This document shows positions 6,275 through 7,968 of a stretch of 7,968 nt of DNA, piece after piece. Position numbers and translations under genes: made by a program. The DNA is taken from NCBI GenBank assembly GCA_021199825.1, contig JAJQHI010000094.1:1-7968 (forward strand), given 5' to 3'. Within the stretch, counting starts at the first letter, position 1, and each line of letters starts with the position of its first letter. The notes under the pieces are model-generated. The model searched no databases, was not told where the DNA came from, and worked only from the letters and a program-made list of their open reading frames with translations. The DNA comes from Bacillota bacterium. Lineage in GTDB: Bacteria; Bacillota; Clostridia; Oscillospirales; CAG-272.

Positions 6275-6342
6275 ACAACATGCACAAAAAAACATGTTGT
6301 TTATTGTGCATGTTGCACAAACGATTTGTTCATACTGCACAA
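6275..6342. repeat. Cluster of TGCACAA repeats and inverted repeats in the rpoD-lipoprotein gap
   Basis: The gap 6105-6370 contains the promoter, the operator-like site and this cluster; no gene was found in it. TGCACAA occurs at 6281, 6314 and 6336, with an inverted copy TTGTGCA at 6304. The last two arms nearest each other make the palindrome TTGTGCATGTTGCACAA (6304-6320). A second inverted repeat, ACAACATG (6275-6282) with CATGTTGT (6293-6300), overlaps it. On the minus strand these could form the hairpins ending the rpoD transcript, with a seven-T run in the second loop. Alternatively they may be binding sites for a regulator upstream of the lipoprotein promoter. Neither role is proven. 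Confidence 0.5.
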
Positions 6343-6370
6343 AAATAAGACTGAAAATTTGGTGAAAGTG

Positions 6371-7474
6371 TCACTCAAGAAAATCGCGCAGGCGCTTTGA
6401 GCGGCTGGGATGGCGAAGCTTTCGCAGTGCTTTAGCTTCAATTTGGCGTATTCTCTCGCGTGTGATGTTAAATTCCTTGCCGACCTCTTCAAGGGTGCGG
6501 GTTTTGCCGTCGTCAAGACCAAAACGGCGCTTAAGCACAAGCTCCTCACGCGGGGTCAGCGTGTGAAGCACCTCCGCTAACTGCTCGCGCAGTACGGAAT
6601 ATGCCGCAGCCTCAGGCGGTGCGGGGGATTCCTGATCCTCTATGAAGTCCCCAAGATGGGAGTCCTCCTCCTCGCCAATAGGCATTTCGAGGGACACCGG
6701 GTCCTGAGCGATTTTCATGATTTCCCTCACCTTTTCAGGCGACATTTTCATTCTCTCAGCGATTTCCTCGGCGCTAGGCTCATGTCCTAACTCCTGAAGC
6801 ATCTGCCTTGAGCAGCGTGACATTTTGTGAATTGTCTCAACCATGTGCACAGGTATGCGGATCGTCCTTGACTGGTCCGCTATAGCGCGCGTTATCGCCT
6901 GACGTATCCACCACGTCGCATAAGTGGAGAGCTTATATCCCTTTCTGTAATCAAATTTCTCGACCGCCTTCATCAGTCCGAGGTTACCCTCCTGAATTAA
7001 GTCAAGAAAGAACATTCCCTTTCCGACATAGCATTTTGCAATGCTCACGACAAGCCTCAGGTTTGCCTCGACAAGCCTTCCCTTAGCCTCCTCGTCGCCC
7101 GCTTCCATTCGCTGCGCCAGCTCAAGCTCCTCCTCAGAGGTCAAAAGAGGTATCTGACCTATCTCCTTGAGATACATTCTCACGGGATCGTCAATAGCAA
7201 GCCCCTCCTGCGTGAGCGCCTTTTCCATATCCTCGGCACTTGCAAGCCCTTCTATTTCACTCTCTATCCCGTCGAAATCCATGCTGTCATTATCGATTCC
7301 TATGCCATTCTCATCAAGCGAAGCATAAAGGCTTTCGATATTTTCAACATCACCCTCACGGTAATCCTCGTCGCCGAAGGCATCCTCAAGATCACTTCTT
7401 CTGACCGAACCGTTTGCCTTTCCCTTTTGGATCAGCTCATCATAATCGCGCTGTCCGCCGTTTTCCTCTGCCAT
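6371..7474 (-). CDS. rpoD: Primary RNA polymerase sigma factor SigA/RpoD
   Basis: Housekeeping sigma-70 factor that directs RNA polymerase to -35/-10 promoters. From ATG 7474 it is 367 aa, usual for Firmicutes. Residues 1-90 are an acidic, poorly conserved region 1.1-like segment. Region 1.2 begins [17 protein letters not shown] (about 95-111). Region 2 includes [34 protein letters not shown] and the -10-reading [18 protein letters not shown] (about 184-201). Region 3 contains [19 protein letters not shown]. Region 4 contains the -35-reading helix-turn-helix [22 protein letters not shown] (about 326-347) and ends [10 protein letters not shown], as in Bacillus SigA. A small difference is Cys where Bacillus SigA has Arg in the AK(R)YVG segment. 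AAGGGGGA 6 nt upstream selects ATG 7474 over TTG 7504. It follows dnaG by 62 bp with a hairpin pair between them, the conserved dnaG-rpoD arrangement. Confidence 0.97.
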   Translation of the reverse strand: MAEENGGQRDYDELIQKGKANGSVRRSDLEDAFGDEDYREGDVENIESLYASLDENGIGIDNDSMDFDGIESEIEGLASAEDMEKALTQEGLAIDDPVRMYLKEIGQIPLLTSEEELELAQRMEAGDEEAKGRLVEANLRLVVSIAKCYVGKGMFFLDLIQEGNLGLMKAVEKFDYRKGYKLSTYATWWIRQAITRAIADQSRTIRIPVHMVETIHKMSRCSRQMLQELGHEPSAEEIAERMKMSPEKVREIMKIAQDPVSLEMPIGEEEDSHLGDFIEDQESPAPPEAAAYSVLREQLAEVLHTLTPREELVLKRRFGLDDGKTRTLEEVGKEFNITRERIRQIEAKALRKLRHPSRSKRLRDFLE

Positions 7475-7480
7475 ATAATT

Positions 7481-7488
7481 TCCCCCTT
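7481..7488 (-). promoter_or_regulatory. Ribosome binding site fixing the rpoD start at ATG 7474
   Basis: AAGGGGGA on the minus strand lies 6 nt before ATG 7474. The upstream in-frame TTG at 7504 would place this site inside the coding sequence and has no site of its own at a good distance. Confidence 0.8.
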
Positions 7489-7508
7489 GCGGTATGTTGG
7501 ACAAAATC

Positions 7509-7542
7509 GGCTCATATGAGCCTCAGTGAATATATGTCACTG
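7509..7542 (-). promoter_or_regulatory. Tandem hairpins at the dnaG-rpoD junction, possible attenuator or processing site
   Basis: GGCTCATATGAGCC (7509-7522) is a perfect 14-bp palindrome; as RNA it forms a 5-bp G/C stem with an ATAT loop followed by GATTTTG on the minus strand. Next to it, CAGTGA (7524-7529) and TCACTG (7537-7542) form a second hairpin that includes the dnaG stop codon. Such structure between dnaG and rpoD could partly terminate transcripts or be an RNase site that sets their different levels; this is inferred by analogy with the E. coli operon, where an intercistronic processing site is known. Confidence 0.4.
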
Positions 7543-7968
7543 TCCCTCGTCCGTATTTTTTTTGCGCCGGCGCATTATAGCGTCAAACGCGTCCAATTTC
7601 TTTTCCTTTTCGCGCTCGCCCTCTGTGCGAAGCGCTGCCACCGTTCCTTTAAATACTGCAGGCGAGTTGTCAAGTCCGCTTCTGCTCTGCATGAGCTTTG
7701 TCAGCCTTGAAACCTCATCAAGCGAAAATTCCGCCGAAAGCGCACCGAAATCAAAGCTGCCGTTTTCACGGTATATCCCGGTTATAGCATCAAACACTCG
7801 CTGACCGAACTGAGTCATGAAGTCCTCCCTTTGCGGAGCACCGTCATCCCCGTCAAGCGACGATTTGATATATTCGGGATAAAGGAGCATCATTCCGAGC
7901 ACCGATTCCTCGCAGCTCGCGCCCCTCAGCATTTTGAGCTTATCGCGGGTTATGCGGTCCCTGTACCC
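7537..7968 (-). CDS. dnaG: DNA primase DnaG, C-terminal helicase-binding part, truncated by window edge
   Basis: Primase makes RNA primers for DNA replication. Only the last 143 residues are in the window; the zinc-binding and TOPRIM catalytic domains lie beyond the right edge. The frame stays open to base 7968, so the internal ATG at 7932 is not a start. The visible part matches the C-terminal domain that docks on the DnaB-type replicative helicase: a helical segment GASCEESVLGMMLLYPEYI, then FGQRVFDAITGIYRENGSFDFGALSAEF, then VSRLTKLM and VAALRTEGEREKEKKLDAFDAIMRRRKK. This domain is poorly conserved, so identification rests on the helix pattern plus its position directly upstream of rpoD, the classic macromolecular-synthesis pair. 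It ends in TGA 62 bp before the rpoD ATG. An A8 run (7563-7556) sits near the C terminus and looks incidental. Confidence 0.88.
   Translation of the reverse strand, partial: GYRDRITRDKLKMLRGASCEESVLGMMLLYPEYIKSSLDGDDGAPQREDFMTQFGQRVFDAITGIYRENGSFDFGALSAEFSLDEVSRLTKLMQSRSGLDNSPAVFKGTVAALRTEGEREKEKKLDAFDAIMRRRKKNTDEGQ

Noticed and set aside
6281..6342. CRISPR-like array from the TGCACAA repeats
   Set aside because: Repeats are only 7 bp, one is inverted, spacers are unequal, and no cas gene is present.
6206..6400. Small plus-strand open frame of 64 codons in the rpoD-lipoprotein gap
   Set aside because: It runs into the 3' end of rpoD on the opposite strand, has no ribosome site or promoter, and its codons come from the TGCACAA repeat region.
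7556..7574. A8 run next to the TGCGCCGGCGCA palindrome near the dnaG C terminus as a programmed slippage site
   Set aside because: It lies within the last dozen codons, the alternative frames add only short unremarkable tails, and Lys/Arg-rich tails readily give such runs.
7570..7582. Perfect TATAAT on the minus strand inside the end of dnaG as an internal rpoD promoter
   Set aside because: No -35-like hexamer at 16-18 bp (AGAAAT-like instead) and no extended -10 TG. It encodes ordinary codons of the DnaG tail.

Overview
The window looks like chromosomal DNA of a Clostridia-class Firmicute, possibly an uncultured Oscillospiraceae or Ruminococcaceae-type gut lineage. The evidence is a dnaG-rpoD pair with a SigA very close to the low-GC Gram-positive type, strong AGGAGG-like ribosome sites, consensus sigma-A promoters, a lipobox-type solute-binding lipoprotein and a MepA-type MATE exporter. 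The genus assignment is inference. TGA is used as a normal stop here (the DAHP synthase gene, rpoD and dnaG all end in TGA), so no recoded genetic code is indicated.

Plus strand, left part (1-2673): the 3' end of an aromatic-biosynthesis operon. It holds the C-terminal part of EPSP synthase (aroA), an overlapping prephenate dehydrogenase (tyrA), and a class I DAHP synthase (aroF/G/H type). Together they cover the entry step of the shikimate pathway, its penultimate step and the tyrosine branch.

Middle (2674-4311, plus strand): a consensus-like promoter is followed at once by a very strong intrinsic terminator (14-bp stem, 5-nt loop, seven T). This lies in the leader of a MATE multidrug exporter gene. 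The arrangement and the CCGAACAGG apex fit a transcription-controlling leader RNA of the mepA-motif (guanidine-IV riboswitch) kind; the class assignment is inference from memory of that motif and its context. The exporter reading frame is broken by one in-frame TGA exactly in the linker between its two six-helix halves, giving a 234-aa N half and an in-frame ~241-aa C half. It is a nonsense-mutated gene, a sequencing error, or a split or readthrough gene.

Right part (4345-7968, minus strand): a near-perfect bidirectional terminator separates the convergent units. On the minus strand, read leftward, come the C-terminal helicase-binding part of DnaG primase, the primary sigma factor rpoD/sigA, an AT-rich intergenic region of about 260 bp with TGCACAA repeats, and an orphan extracellular solute-binding lipoprotein. 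The lipoprotein has its own consensus promoter, an operator-like palindrome over the -10/+1 region, and a low-complexity Ala/Glu/Thr-rich insert. No ABC permease genes accompany it in this window.

No rRNA, tRNA, CRISPR array, insertion sequence or phage element was seen.
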